Assembly: GCA_024516155.1 (NCBI GenBank)
Contig: JAJJXM010000058.1
Span: forward strand, 62,001-126,000
Direction of reading: 5' to 3'
DNA length: 64,000 nucleotides
DNA from: Pyronema omphalodes
Taxonomy: Eukaryota > Ascomycota > Pezizomycetes > Pezizales > Pyronemataceae
The position numbers and the translations under genes are program-made. The notes below the pieces were generated by a model. The model was not told where the DNA came from and made no database searches. It saw only the letters and a program-made list of their open reading frames with translations. Shown here piece after piece: positions 47,294 through 59,420 of the stretch (the stretch's first letter is position 1; each line of letters opens with the position of its first letter).

Positions 47294-50200
47294 TTTGATT
47301 GATTTGATTGAATGGAATAAAATGTGATGAGTGGAGATGAGATGAGATGGATAATGTTTCAAGTTCACCAGAATTTTGACTGATATTTATAAAAACTTCG
47401 GGCTTTATCAAACTTGATAAAATGTCCGCCAGACTTCTGACCAGAGGAGCCGTACACCGCACTGAAACGGCCGCTATGATTGAGACGGATTCATCCAAAG
47501 AGCTCAGTAAGTTGTTTCTCATGTTTCACCGGCACTAAACCTTGGCAAATTGAGAAACCTGTAAACAGAGTGGGTGAAGGGTTACCAAAGCGCGTTACCT
47601 TGAAGCTCTTAGCTAGCTAACCAAGCTCGCAGGAGCTGCAACGGGCGGTAACCTGAAGCTTTTAACGCGTTAACTAAACTCGAAAAAGTATAACGTCGTG
47701 TTTTTTTCATTAAGATTCACCAGGTAAGCGTTTTTTTCCTCGTAGGAAACACGCTTTACGCGCTCAGGCAATATCCTCAAGTTACAATAACGCGTTAAAC
47801 TATGACGTAGCCATTAACAAAACCGCGTACTTTCGCGTGGCTTGGTTTTATGGAGTGAACGTCATATCCCATCTCAGAGCCTTAATAAAATAATAAACCA
47901 ATAAGATTTGAGCCGCAAAAACAATACGGAATAAATTTAGCAATTTTGGCGAACTTCCGTCCAGTGCACCTTGTGGTTTAATTTTAGTATTCCACCAATC
48001 ACTCGCAATAGCAATCTCAGATTATGTAAAAAATCACCCGTATTGAGTATTGAATATTTAGCTGATCAGGAAATTCCTCCAAATCCGAACACCGCGTTAA
48101 ACTATGACGTAGCTGTCAACAGAACTGAGTACCTTGGTTTGGCTTGGCAATATTGAGTAGGCGTCATATCTTATCTAAGAGCCCCGAAAATAGTAATTCA
48201 TTGAGTTTTTCAACCCTCGAAAACAATAATGAATAAAATTGGAAATTTTGGCCAACTTTCATCCAAAGCGCTTTATGGTTTACTTTTCGTATTCTGCCAG
48301 TCATGCGTAACAAAAATCTTGAATTATGTAGAAATCATTTGCTTTGGGTTTAGCTCTGCAAGCGTAATAATGGATGAAATTAATTATCTTGGCTAACTTT
48401 CATCCAGTGTAATTTATGTTTTGGTTATTATATTCTGCCAAGCATTAAAGATCTCAAATCACGCAAAAACCAGTCCTTTTGAGTATTGACAATTATTCAG
48501 CGGATAAGGCAACTCCTCCGAATTCCAATAACGCGTTAAACCAAGACGTAGCTATCGATAGAACCACGTAGCTTGGCATGGCTTGGTTGTATGAAGGAGA
48601 CGTCATATCCCATCCAATGGCCCTGAAATCCATAAACCACGAAGGTTTCGAGCCTTAAAAACAATAATGAATAAAATTAGCACTTTCGACCAACTTTCAT
48701 GCAGTGGACGTTATGGTTTACCTTGCATTTTCCGACAATTATTCGTAATAAAATAAAAATCTTGTATTCTGTGAAAATGATCTTGAGTATTAAACATTTA
48801 GCTGATGAGACTATCCTCCCAGGTTGCAAGACCGCGTTAATCCAAAACGTAGAGCCGCGCATCTTGACATAACTTGGCAGTATGGAGTAGACGTCATATC
48901 ATCCAAGAGCCTTCAGAATAATAGATTATTGGATTTTAGAGCCGCAAACACAATAATGAACAAAAATAGTAATTTTGGCCCAATTTCTATCCAGTGAATC
49001 CTGTGGTTTATTTTTCGTATTGCGCCAATTACTTGCAATAGTGATCTTTATAATGTAAAAAACCATCCATAATGTGTATTGAACACATAATTAATAATCC
49101 GTTGCCGACATCTTTTTTGATTTCCGCAGAGGTATTGTTGCTACCTACGATTTAACTGGTAGCGTATATCGGCAGCCAAGAAACATGCTACATCGGTTGT
49201 AATGGATAAAGTTGAGTAACCGTCGGCCGTATAAACTTCCAGCGGAGGAGCGGGGTATTATGTTTTTGTTATGAGGTCCCAACTTCAGAAAGCCATGAGG
49301 GTGTTTTTTTGTCCGTATCAGTATTCCATGATGTCATCATCCATAAGTAACGTGGCATACAAGACCTATTCATCTGCGTGGTGACTGGAGTGTAAAATGG
49401 TGCCGCGTATCTCACTCAGCTGTCACGAGGAGAATTGCCTTGATCTGTAGACTGTTGTAAAGTATGGATTCATTCCTTAAAACTAAAAGATGATTATCGG
49501 TAACAGTTCCCGGCGTATCCCCGCATTTGGGCCAAATCACGTGTTGTAGATATTCATCCTCTGTGTCTGGGTAATATTCTGCTGGTAGGTGGCTAAGTCT
49601 GTTGAACTTGTGAATTGAAGATTTTTGGGTTGGCTTCCAAGGGAGGGAGTGTAGTTTATATAGTGTATGCGTGATGAAATTGACTCGTGGCCTCTTTTTC
49701 AATGACCTCAAGCTTCAATCCTATGACCGCAAAAGGCTGCATAATACACCACCGGACTGTTACGGGCCGTTTTTGGTCAGGGACAAAAAAAAAAACGAAT
49801 TCGCGGACGGCGCGGAGAATGTGACCCACATGTGTGGCTATAACTACTCGTTTAATGCAAAATGGACTGCGGATTCTCCTGGTCCGTGAACGAATTACCC
49901 ACGTAAAACTTACCTCAGTTATTACCGCTTGATAGAGTTAACACTCCACACCAATAATCTTGACTTACCGCGGATATCGGCCAAAGATTTACTTTGGTAC
50001 ATTTTTTAGAATGTAGTTTTCATCATACCGTAGCAGACTATGGTGTTTCTTTTCGACCGTACATAACCGAAGCCACGACTCCAAGTGTTACTAGGCGAAG
50101 TGATCGTGATCCATTAAACTCAATTGAACCCACCCTACCACTCATCGTTGTATTAACCGTGGTGGAATCGTCGGGTGGTGGCAGCCATTCACCACAAAGC

Positions 50201-50917
50201 ACTCACTCTGAACTTATGTGGGACAGGCAGTCTATCCTTAGATATCCTGATGGGAGAATCATGATTGGGCTGACGTTGTGTATTCAAATGATGAAGAATC
50301 CGTGTGAAATGGTCATCCTAATTTCTCGATGACATTAGGTAGGAAGACACCTTCCACTTCCTCCACACTGTAACCAAATACCGTGGTCCTTAAAGAAAGA
50401 GTCGTACCAGCGCGGTCATTTCGCGTTTATCAAAGGCGATTGACAGGATAAAATACGGATTACTGAACCGTTAAAGTTTACCCGTTGGTTTCCGGTGCAT
50501 GCAAGTCTTGCAGAACTGAAGCGAGAGACCTCTGTGGCGGTAATGTTGACTCGGGAGACTATCGATAGCGGGTACCAACATTCTAGACGAGTCGTTCAAG
50601 ATGCCTGCCTCAGCCTTAAGAAGCTCATTTGCGTCATAATATCTAAATTTCACTATATACGCGAGATCTCCCGATATTCGCGTAGGATATGCCAGACGAG
50701 TGATTTACGCGATAAAATGGGGGCATCATCGCTGTGTTTATTACCCAATCGGCCCCACATTCCTTCACGCTGTTCCATACATGACCATCATTTCATCAGA
50801 ACGAACAGTGTGTATGGTATTGAAACGCCCATAAATGACGACCAAGAGAAACGCAATTTTATTTTGCTACACAGAAACTCCATTTCCCGAACCAAATCCC
50901 AGAAACATAGTAACAAT
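47294..50917. other. 3.6 kb gene-poor region including a diverged satellite
   Basis: The Cys-rich gene promoter lies at the left (TATA-like TATTTATAAAAACT near 47385). The satellite spans about 47775-49105. Frames at 49412-49711 (minus), 49671-49889, 49994-50332 and 50495-51253 (plus) show no family motif and are not called. Confidence 0.5.
47775..49105. repeat. diverged tandem satellite, ~300 bp units, about 4.5 copies
   Basis: The anchor CGCGTTAA(A/T)C followed by a GACGTAG-like word recurs at 47791, 48093, 48532 and 48833, spacings 302, 439 and 301. Each unit then shows, in order, CGTCATAT, an ACAATAATGAATAAAATT-like word, CCAACTTTCATCCAGTG and a TTATGGTTTA...CGTATTCTGCCA word. The second unit contains an extra half copy (about 48358-48470), explaining the longer spacing. 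Units differ by point changes and small indels, so the array is old. No long conserved frame runs through it. Confidence 0.85.
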
Positions 50918-51858
50918 TTAAGCGGCAACCATGTTGGCGAAAGCCTCAGGGTAAGCCTTGATGTTGGCGGCGAGGTTTCCGTGGGGGCGGAGGAACTTGA
51001 CGTAAGCTCCGTCGGGCTGGACCTCTCCGTTCTGGCGCTTCTCGACGTACTCCTCACGGCGGAGGGGAGTGAATCCCCAGTTCTTGGAGACAATGATCTT
51101 CTGGCGACCAGGGAACCTAGTTTGGTTAGCGTGTGGTTAAATACGCCGGAGTCGGATATACGGACTTGTACTGGCAACGGCGGAGAGCCTCAAGAGCGGT
51201 GGCGCGGTTGGTGTCACGGGTACGGACGGACAAAAGAATCTGTCCGATGTTGACACGGGCAACGGATCCGTTGGGCTTTCCCCAAGCACCACGCATACCA
51301 GTCTGCAATCTATCGGCTCCGGCACAAGACAACATCTTGTTGATACGGATGACGTGGAAGGGGTGGGCACTGTGATGCGCATTAGTCGGAGATATTCGGA
51401 GTTAGGATATAGCTGTGTCGCATGTTGCTGCATACCGGATTCTCAAGTGGAAACCATCCTTTCCGGCAATCTTAACAAGGTACTTGTTGGCGCAAATACG
51501 GGCAGCCTCAAGAGCCTGTTATGGTCGAGTTAGAGAAATGTTGAAAAATGTCGAAGTTCGTGGTAACTGACCTCAGAGGAAAGCTGCTCGTACTCGTTGG
51601 AGACCAAGTGGATGCAGAGGGGGAACTCGTCGACACCGGCACGCTTACGTCCAAGATCGAAGATCTTGACCTTAGGGTCGGGGACACCACGGTTGAACCG
51701 GGACTTGGGGTAGGGCTTGTCTGTGACAGAATCAGCGTTCTGATTCTACTTCACAATTCCTCCATTTCTTCGGCCGTAGAATTTTTGTCCGAAAATCGAG
51801 ATATCGTGGAAAACGTACTCTTGCAGTAGCGGTAGCAACGGGCGGGACGGCGGGCCAT
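50918..51858 (-). CDS. RPL10: 60S ribosomal protein uL16 (RPL10)
   Basis: Minus-strand exons 51858-51819, 51720-51572, 51515-51436, 51369-51166 and 51116-50918 give 223 aa, matching the eukaryotic length. The protein begins [25 protein letters not shown] and contains the family blocks [36 protein letters not shown] and [10 protein letters not shown]. It ends FANMVAA. uL16 sits near the peptidyl-transferase centre and P-site loop and is the last large-subunit protein to join in the cytoplasm. Four introns are in keeping with highly expressed ribosomal-protein genes. One donor is GTCCGT (intron 4), weaker than usual but required by the frame. An AGGGTTT word lies about 180 bp upstream. Confidence 0.98.
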
Positions 51859-52738
51859 TTTGTCGGTGTTTCTGGGTTGGTGATGGGGGAAGGGATTCGT
51901 TAGGCGTGTCGGGGGAGTTGTCTTCACTTGGTCGATATAGCTAACCTGGGGTGTGGCAAACCTGTGCCGCTTACCAATCACATTAGCGCATTTCCATCTC
52001 TTTTGTGTGCGCTCGACCCTGGAAAGTCATGTGAGCTAGGGTTTAACCACAAAAAAGCAAGTCACTTTGAGTCGAAATGATGAAAACATGGTCGGATACA
52101 GCTCAACCGGATTTTCCCAGTATATTATTAAGGCAACATTATTAATGAATTTATTGCGACATACATAATACGGAATTTGAACTTAACTCCGTCGTGTTGT
52201 GGGTTTTTTGTGGATTTCAAATCATGCTTTGTGATGTCTGAGCACCGGTCGCACAACCTCGGAGACACGGTGAGATCAGCAACCACTCGGCACACAGCCT
52301 CAATTTTCGGGGGGTTCCGACACAGGTCTGTCTCCGCGTTCAAAGATGGATGTCCGTCACTCGCGGCAGACTTCCATCTTTCGGCTTCCCGATGCTAGCC
52401 ATGTACGAAGCCCGATTTTTTCCACTTTAGAGCGCGCTCGGTTAAACACGCGTGCATCCTGGTATATTGCATATCTCACGTCTGGAAATCGCTTTCGTGT
52501 CAACCACTTTCCACAGAACGCCCTCCGTGGAATAGTTATTTGCAATAATTTACCTACCGCCATAACTCTTTCTAAAATTCACATTGTGGTGATGGCAATG
52601 GCACTCAAATGAGAGTAGAATACCATGGTGATCACCAAACACCTTTAAAATGTTTGAGCTAAACCTCTTCTCACTCTTGATCTCGCAACACAGCAAAAAA
52701 ATAATTCAGCGCGCGCGACTATCATTGACCCAGTCCAT
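51859..52738. other. intergenic between SPC3 and RPL10
   Basis: 880 bp upstream of RPL10 and downstream of SPC3. It includes the RPL10 promoter with the telobox-like word at 52038-52046. Short frames here show no family features. Confidence 0.5.
52038..52046. promoter_or_regulatory. telobox-like AGGGTTTAA in RPL10 promoter
   Basis: AGGGTTTAA, 180 bp upstream of the RPL10 start codon. Words of this type are known from ribosomal-protein promoters (Tbf1-like sites in many fungi, telo boxes in plants). A single copy, so function is tentative. Confidence 0.35.
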
Positions 52739-53441
52739 CTATGCAGCAACCTTGGCCTTGGTGTTTTCCACCACAGGAGTCTTCTTTCTTCCTCCAACAG
52801 GCGGGAAGGTAAAGCTCCATCCCTCGCCTCTCTTGCCCTTGGCAGCCTCCAAATCTACACCCTCCACAACATTGTCGGCCTCAACGGTTCCCCAGATTAA
52901 TGCACCAACATGCGGCTGCACATTCCATCCGAAACGTACTGTAGCATTTCGCTCAAGGAAGCGACCGGAAATGTCGTTGATTTGGTACTTGGCCTTCTCG
53001 TTTCGGAGGTGAAGGCGGGAGGTTCTCTTGCTCGGTAGAATAGCATCCCAGATTATTACTTCATTCTCGGTCTAGAAAAGTTAGTGTTTGTTTGCACAGC
53101 AATTGGAAGTAATGCACAATGTAATCAAGGATACACACATGTTTCGATCCCTTAGCTCCACCATATACAACGCTCAACCAGCAAAAGACCTGCTTCGTAT
53201 TCCAGTTGTAAAGACTGTCCAAATTTGCCTCGAGGTCGAAGTTAATCAATGAGTACTCTTGTTGTTTCGAAGAGTAGTACTGAGGTCTTCCTTTTACGAC
53301 CCTGACAGAGACGACATCGACGGTAGCGGTAGGGGTTGCTGGATAAAGAACGGCGGTTAATGCTGTTAGGAAGGCAACAACAAAAGCCACTGTAGTGAAA
53401 AATCCAAAAACATTCTGGACGCGGACACTGGTGGAATGCAT
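52739..53441 (-). CDS. SPC3: signal peptidase complex subunit 3 (SPC22/23)
   Basis: Minus-strand exons 53441-53139 and 53071-52739 give 211 aa. The intron joins GSKH to TENEVIIWDAI. An N-terminal membrane anchor (about 11-33, VFGFFTTVAFVVAFLTALTAVLY) is followed by a lumenal domain with family features: the Asp/Leu-rich FDLEANLDSLYNWNTKQVFCWLSVVYG, then IIWDAILPSKRTSRLHLRNEKAKYQINDISG, then ATVRFGWNVQPHVGAL. SPC3 is the essential lumenal partner of Sec11 in cleaving signal peptides at the ER. Length is within the normal range. A basic C-terminal tail (GGRKKTPVVENTKAKVAA) is not general to the family. Confidence 0.94.
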
Positions 53442-56088
53442 TGTCGCGGTGGTGGTGAAGGTGTCGAAGCTATCAGGTGCGCCGTACTAGCATGTAGGGA
53501 AGCTTTGAGGACAGGTGGTGACTGCGCGCCTTGCAAGTTGCGGCTCCTTGTGTAACCTTCACTGGCGTTACACGCTAGCTACGGAAACACCCGCAAATTA
53601 TAATCACTCGGACGCCAAAGGCTGGTCTTTGGCTTGAATCGTTAAGAACAAACGCAGCAATATTAATTCTTACAACCGTTTTGTTCTATTACTATGAAAC
53701 TATATATATGATTTCTTTTTTACTATGGGAATACTTTAGTATCGAAAAATAATACCATACTTATGCTTGCGGGGGGGGGGGGGGGGGGGGGGGGAGGGGG
53801 TCCCCTTGGCGGCAGTCATTCCTCGCACATCCAGCACTCAACGAGTATGTTGAAAGGCTCCCAAGTCTGAGTGACTAGAATATGGACAAGAATGTTGTAT
53901 CCTTGGCATTGTCCTCATCATGCACATAGGAGGAAATGAGTTGAGTTAATTACTCAATACACACGTTTCCACCTCCACCTTCTCGTCGCACCCTTTTAAC
54001 GGAGTATTCTCTCGCCATCTCTGTCCAACGAAGATTTTTACTCATTCTTATAGGCTCAGAATCCATTAATACTAACTCATTTTTTCCCTGTTTTCCTTTT
54101 CTAATTCATCTACTGTATTCCTATTCCTCCACTGACATCATCTTTCGTTCCAACCTCATTATCCCTGATAACCAATCTTCAACTTCGCCTCATCCCTCTG
54201 CTGCATCCAACTTCTGCAAGTTTTTACAGCAATCCAACAAAGCAAATAACAATCTCTCTCCCCGTCTTACTACTCATATCTCCTCCACTGAAATCTGTCG
54301 TAGGGAATGCGGATATCACCCAAGTTTTCAGAGTCTACAATGTACTTAATACTGTATAAGTTTATTAACTACCAAATCTCACCGCGCCTCGCCTTCTTTA
54401 TAGGTCTTCGAATACAATTTCATATCTTTCTGAATTCCATTTATTTAAAAGGATTTTTTTTTTCGTGATGGCATTATTAACTAATAGCTACGACCATGAA
54501 TTAGAAGTCTGAGGATTAAGATAACTCAAGACCTTTTTCCAGATAATCGTTAAAGAATAATACAGTCAAGACAGATAGGTATAATACATGATTTCAAGGG
54601 TATGTATTTATTCCGGGGATAACCCCATACAGATACTGTAGGTATCAGACAAGGAACTGAATATCGATGCCTATCTATACCCATTATTGATTTCATAGAT
54701 ATACCCATCAACAATATCCTAGATATTCTAAGCATCTTACCCCAGCAATAGTCGACTCCATCTTCTCCCCGCTTCCACTTCCCTATTCCTGCCGGGGTCA
54801 AATTAACGTTTCCTGATAAGCCGCATTAAACAACGCGGTGTTCTCTAGACATTCAGCGCCCTGAGGCGGTCGGAGGGGGGTAGAAGAGAAGACACCAGCT
54901 CCATAGTTATGCATACTTCTTAATTCTTCACCTCAATCTCCACCGATCCCTCCCTCCCTCCATCGAACTCTACTTCGCCTCCTTGGAATTACATCGGCTG
55001 AACCATGTTCACATTGTTTTGTTTACATAGGCTTATTGATATATATGCAGTTGTAGAAACTCTTGAAGCTGGGGATTGTTCAATGTTAGGGGTCCTGACG
55101 CGTAAGTTGGTGCGGTGGATTCGGTATTTCTAGTTTTGATGTGGAGGTGATGAACTTTGTATGGAATTTGGGTTGGAATGTGTAGAATTCTCCAAGGCCT
55201 CTCTAGCCTTACTTCCTCCCCCCATCGCCCCCGCGCCTGTGATGGTATCAGTAGGTTGGATCCCAATGGCGTGATGTTGAGCGAGTCGCTCAACCGACAA
55301 AGGATCACATTTCATTTATAGCGATGAAATAGAGAGATTTGAGTTCAGGTTTTGGGTATCAGCGGAGTGATTGAGATATCATTGAGAGCGCTGGTTTAGA
55401 TATTCACTGGACGTCATTCGCCGAAACTTCAACCCATGCCTGCCGCCGTTCGGGGAGGTGAAGGGTGGCTGGTCGATAGATAGGGCAACGGTGCCTAGTG
55501 CTTTTCACAGGAGTAAATATATATAGGTTCTTACACTCTTGTATCAGTGTTCGCTCCTTGGCAAGTTCAAAATCTTGTCCTTTCTTACTAGGAAGGGAGT
55601 GATGATGGCGCACGATCCTGTTGTTCTGGGACCCCGCCCAGTTCTTTTGCTGTAACTCGTACAGTTATCATCCAAACTATACGACTTTTAATGTTTTAAG
55701 ATTACCCTTCTCTGTTATATGGAAGCAAAATATCGAAACTACCGCGTACGACTACCTTTATGGCATCGTGGTGGATGGTTACTAGAAGCCGTGGGAAAAT
55801 ACATACATAGCCACGACCACAAGTAAATTCGTGAAAGTATATCTTTCTATGAACTTGAGAAAATGCTCCTTGCGGCCATACATACGGTAAGCTCCATAAA
55901 TGTTCGATGTTTTGCAGAAAGAATTTCAGGTGGCGGATTAGGATATATGACATTAACAGTTGTAAAGGAGGAGCCACAATACACATAGAGAGGCTAACAA
56001 AGATATAAAAGACCAGAAAGTTGGCCGAGATAGCGTAACAGGCGTTGCCGCTCAGAATAACGTCCTCAACACTAACCTCTTCCCCAGC
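53442..56088. other. gene-poor intergenic DNA
   Basis: It holds the SPC3 promoter, a G24 run (53771-53794), a CT-rich plus strand (about 53960-54300) and short frames without motifs (for example 54550-54801, 55033-55315, 55404-55613, all minus). Nothing recognised. Confidence 0.55.
53771..53794. repeat. poly-G homopolymer, 24 nt
   Basis: An uninterrupted G24, followed after one A by G5. Confidence 0.9.
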
Positions 56089-56262
56089 CAACTTTTGGCG
56101 TTGCTTGAAGGGCATAATGGTGTTGTCCGCCTGCTTACAGACAACGGCGCTGACGTCTCGACAACCGATAAGGAGGGGCAGACTCCGCTTCATCTGGCTT
56201 CGGAGAAAGGGCATGAGGGGGTTGTCTGGCTGCTCATTGACAAAATCATGGTATATCACTGA
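56089..56262 (+). pseudogene. ankyrin-repeat gene relic
   Basis: One plus-strand frame reads QLLALLEGHNGVVRLLTDNG, then ADVSTTDKEG, QTPLHLASEKGHEGVV and WLLIDK before a stop at 56260. This is a nearly perfect pair of ankyrin repeats: GH-GVVRLL-NGAD and the DKEGQTPLHLAS signature. The frame stays open upstream to about 55981 but without ankyrin character, and no start, signature exon or continuation is seen. It is best explained as a fragment of a NACHT/ankyrin-type or other repeat gene. A 212-codon antisense frame (56340-55702) overlaps it and is probably chance. Confidence 0.7.
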
Positions 56263-57587
56263 TGGTATAGATGAGCGATGGTGGATGGTTATGCTGCAAT
56301 GGCTTTTGAGACTTCGAGTAGAGTATCCTGAAACTGACAAAAAAATAAATAGTAAAGCATAGATGACTGTTATCCTTGGTAACTTGTTTATCCTGATACG
56401 GTGTGGATTTCTCGCTCTTATCTCGATAGGTGGATGCGGTTTAGGAAGTGGAATATAGATAATTATACTACGATTGTATAATATTCCCGTGGAGTAAGCT
56501 ATAGATGATATGAATTGAAATGAAGAAAACAGAAAAGAAATACTGCATTCGAAATTTCACTTTTCACTCATCTAAAACAAGTGATAATTCATGATCGTTC
56601 ATACAGAAAAACCATTAAACCGATCATTTGCCTCCTCGAGTCCCAATTTCTAGGCCTATAATGTGTGATTTCACCCATCCACTTTCAGACCTACTCATAA
56701 CATAATCCACCCATCAATTCGTTCACCCACTCACCATCCTCAACAATAGCTCAAAGTTTCCACGCTGGGATGCAAGGACTTCGGGTGACCTTGTGTGACC
56801 GGCATGACGGTATCCAAAACACTGATAGCTTGGGTCCTGCTGGAGGACTAGACTGCTGTGTTCGAGTGAGGATACAGGAATGTATTAGACGAACTAGATG
56901 GATTGTGTGGACCTCTGAGAGGGCGCATGGTTGTGAATCATACGCCGAACGAGGCCTAAAAGGCCCATGCAGGGCTAAAACAAGTGCCAGAGATCTTCTC
57001 TGTACCCGGCGATGGATCTTCAGCCCGGCTATGCATGTTCCATATGCGCATTTTCGATCAACTGTAGATCCTTGAACTTCCTTTCCTCGTTCTCGGGACA
57101 GTTCTCCGTTGCTCCGGTACCTACATTCACATCTATAATTCATACCTAGATTCATATATCGATATTCGCACCCATAATCCCTATATATCCATACCCCCCC
57201 CCCCTGAATGACAAATAACCATTCATGTTTACATACTGTATTATTAATAATCCCCGAGGTTTCTTCGCCACTTACTTTGTGCGCCGGGCGTGGTCTGTGA
57301 ATGATTATCGTTATCATTATCATTATCAATGCTATGAGTCCATGATTAAGTATATCTTTTGAATAATTTTACCAAATCTTAATAGTTCTGGGTCTATATC
57401 TTCCATACACCTTAAGACCTCCATTACATTAGAGTGCATGCATAAATTAATAAATTATCAAAGCAATAAGAAAAATAAATCCTGCGTACCAATATTTTGA
57501 TTCTTCATATCTTGGGTTCGCATCACATATCTTTTTTCTTGTCTTTCATTTCTTATCATTCTTTTCTTGACCTTCTTTTCTTGACCT
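56263..57587. other. intergenic DNA
   Basis: AT-rich with a C11 run near 57195-57205 and GTTATCATT-type repeats at 57300-57330. A 192-codon minus frame (57329-56751) and a shorter plus frame show no family features. Confidence 0.55.
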
Positions 57588-58073
57588 TAATCCAGTAATC
57601 CAGTAATCCAGTAATCCAGTAATCCAGTAATCCAGTAATCCAGTAATCCAGTAATCCAGTAATCCAGTAATCCAGTAATCCAGTAATCCAGTAATCCAGT
57701 AATCCAATAATCCAATAATCCAATAATCCAATAATCCAAAAATCCAATAATCCAATAATCCAATAATCCAATAATCCAATAATCCAATAATCCAATAATC
57801 CAATAATCCAATAATCCAATAATCCAATAATCCAATAATCCAATAATCCAATAATCCAATAATCCAATAATCCAATAATCCAATAATCCAATAATCCAAT
57901 AATCCAATAATCCAATAATCCAAAAATCCAATAATCCAATAATCCAATAATCCAATAATCCAATAATCCAGTAATCCAGTAATCCAATAATCCAATAATC
58001 CAGTAATCCAATAATCCAGTAATCCAATAATCCAGTAATCCAGTAATCCAGTAATCCAATAATCCAGTAATCC
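57588..58073. repeat. octamer minisatellite TAATCCAG/TAATCCAA, about 60 copies
   Basis: Perfectly phased 8 bp units over about 485 bp. The left block (to about 57703) is pure G-type, the middle is pure A-type, and the right end mixes both. Two units read AAAATCC (near 57738 and 57922), 184 bp or 23 units apart. Because 8 bp units lack stops in all three frames, the minus strand looks like three overlapping LLDYWIIG proteins; these are artefacts. Confidence 0.95.
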
Positions 58074-58449
58074 CATTCCCTAATTACCTACATAACTTAA
58101 TAACCTCCTAGTTTCCATCCTCTCATACTGTACTTTACTTTACGTTATTAAATTCCAGTATGCTATAGTCCGGGTGTCACGCGTGGTCCATGCTCTAAGC
58201 GTGGCCTGTGTATGCTTTATGATTACGATTACCATTACCATTACCATCAAGATTATCATCATCAACTCCCCGGGATAAAATTTTTCTCCAATCTTAACAA
58301 TTACTTATAGTCCTATAGATCATTATCTTATATCTTATATCTTATACCTTATATCCCATTCAACATTACCGATCTAAAATAATTCTGTAAATAATTTTAT
58401 CAAGTTAGGTAGAGATTTGAAGTATAAAGTATGATTTACGATTTCAAAA

Positions 58450-58457
<8 letters not shown>

Positions 58458-58480
<23 letters not shown>

Positions 58481-58484
58481 TATG
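58458..58484. repeat. TA dinucleotide repeat
   Basis: About 13 TA units directly after an A12 run (58446-58457). Confidence 0.9.
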
Positions 58485-58678
58485 CCCAGTACCTCCCCCG
58501 TTCCCCATTCCCCGTTCCCCATGCTTCAGTTTCTTGTAATCCATTCTACATCCACATCATCACTCCCATCTTCATCCATCCAACCTTCATCCAACCATCC
58601 AATTTTCAATAACTCAACCAACCATCCAACCTTCAATAACTCAACCATCCAACCATCCAACCATCCAATTTTCAATAA

Positions 58679-58846
58679 TCCAATAACTCAATAACTCAAT
58701 AACTCAATAACTCAATAACTCAATAACTCAATAACTCAATAACTCAATAACTCAATAACTCAATAACTCAATAACTCAATAACTCAATAACTCAATAACT
58801 CAATAACTCAATAACTCAATAACTCAATAATCCAATAACTCAATAT
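58679..58846. repeat. octamer array AATAACTC, about 20 copies
   Basis: Phased 8 bp units, bordered on both sides by AATAATCC units that match the A-type of the 57588-58073 array, so the two arrays look related. CAACCATCC-type repeats precede it (58580-58670). Confidence 0.9.
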
Positions 58847-58979
58847 TTTCAATAATCTTTGATTCTTCATTTCTAAAACAACTGTAACTGTAACTACAAA
58901 AACAAGAATATTTCAGTATCTAAACCAACCTAGCACATAAACCACTCCCTTTACCTTTCTCTTTTAGAATATCTTTGAT

Positions 58980-59420
58980 CTTTGATGTTTGATCTTCAAA
59001 TAAATAAAAAAGTCCAGAAAGAAAGAAAGAAAAAGAAAGAAAAAGAAAAAGAACCACAAGGTCCAGAAAAAAAGTCCAGAAAAAAAAACAAGATGAACAA
59101 GATGAACAAGAAAGTAGAAAAAAAAAAATAACAAAGACCCAAAATAACGCCCCGACACCATCCCTAACATAACATAACGAGATAACAACAACATGACGAA
59201 ATCAATCAATCAATCAATCAACAAAAAAGAAAAAAAAGAGAACCGAAAGATAACAAAAAAAGAAAAGAAAAAAAGAAAGAAAGAAAGAACAAGACCAGGA
59301 AGAAAAAAAAAGAAAAAAAGAAAAAAAAAGGGAAAATTAAGCAAGAAAGAAAAAAAACAACAGAAGGAAAAAGAAAGCCGAGAAAAAAAAAAAGGAAAAA
59401 CATGACAAAGGACATAAAAG
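58980..59420. repeat. purine-rich (A/G) low-complexity tract
   Basis: Over about 440 bp the plus strand is mostly GAAA, AAAG and A runs with rare pyrimidines. The Lys/Glu frames on plus and Phe/Leu frames on minus follow from composition. Confidence 0.85.

Noticed and set aside
46772..47302. 176-codon plus-strand frame opposite the Cys-rich gene
   Set aside because: Ala/Val/Leu/Gly-rich shadow of the minus-strand cysteine codons. The minus strand has a proper signal peptide and cysteine pattern.
49412..49711. 99-codon minus frame
   Set aside because: No family motif, no signal or anchor, and the reported first residue is not an ATG-coded start by my reading.
55702..56340. 212-codon minus-strand frame
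   Set aside because: It lies antisense to the ankyrin relic, contains no recognised motif, and its openness over the relic follows from the complementary codons.
57546..58076. Three overlapping long minus-strand frames encoding LLDYWIIG repeats
   Set aside because: They are the three frames of one octamer array; an 8 bp unit without stops gives an 8-residue repeat in every frame. No start context, introns or homology.
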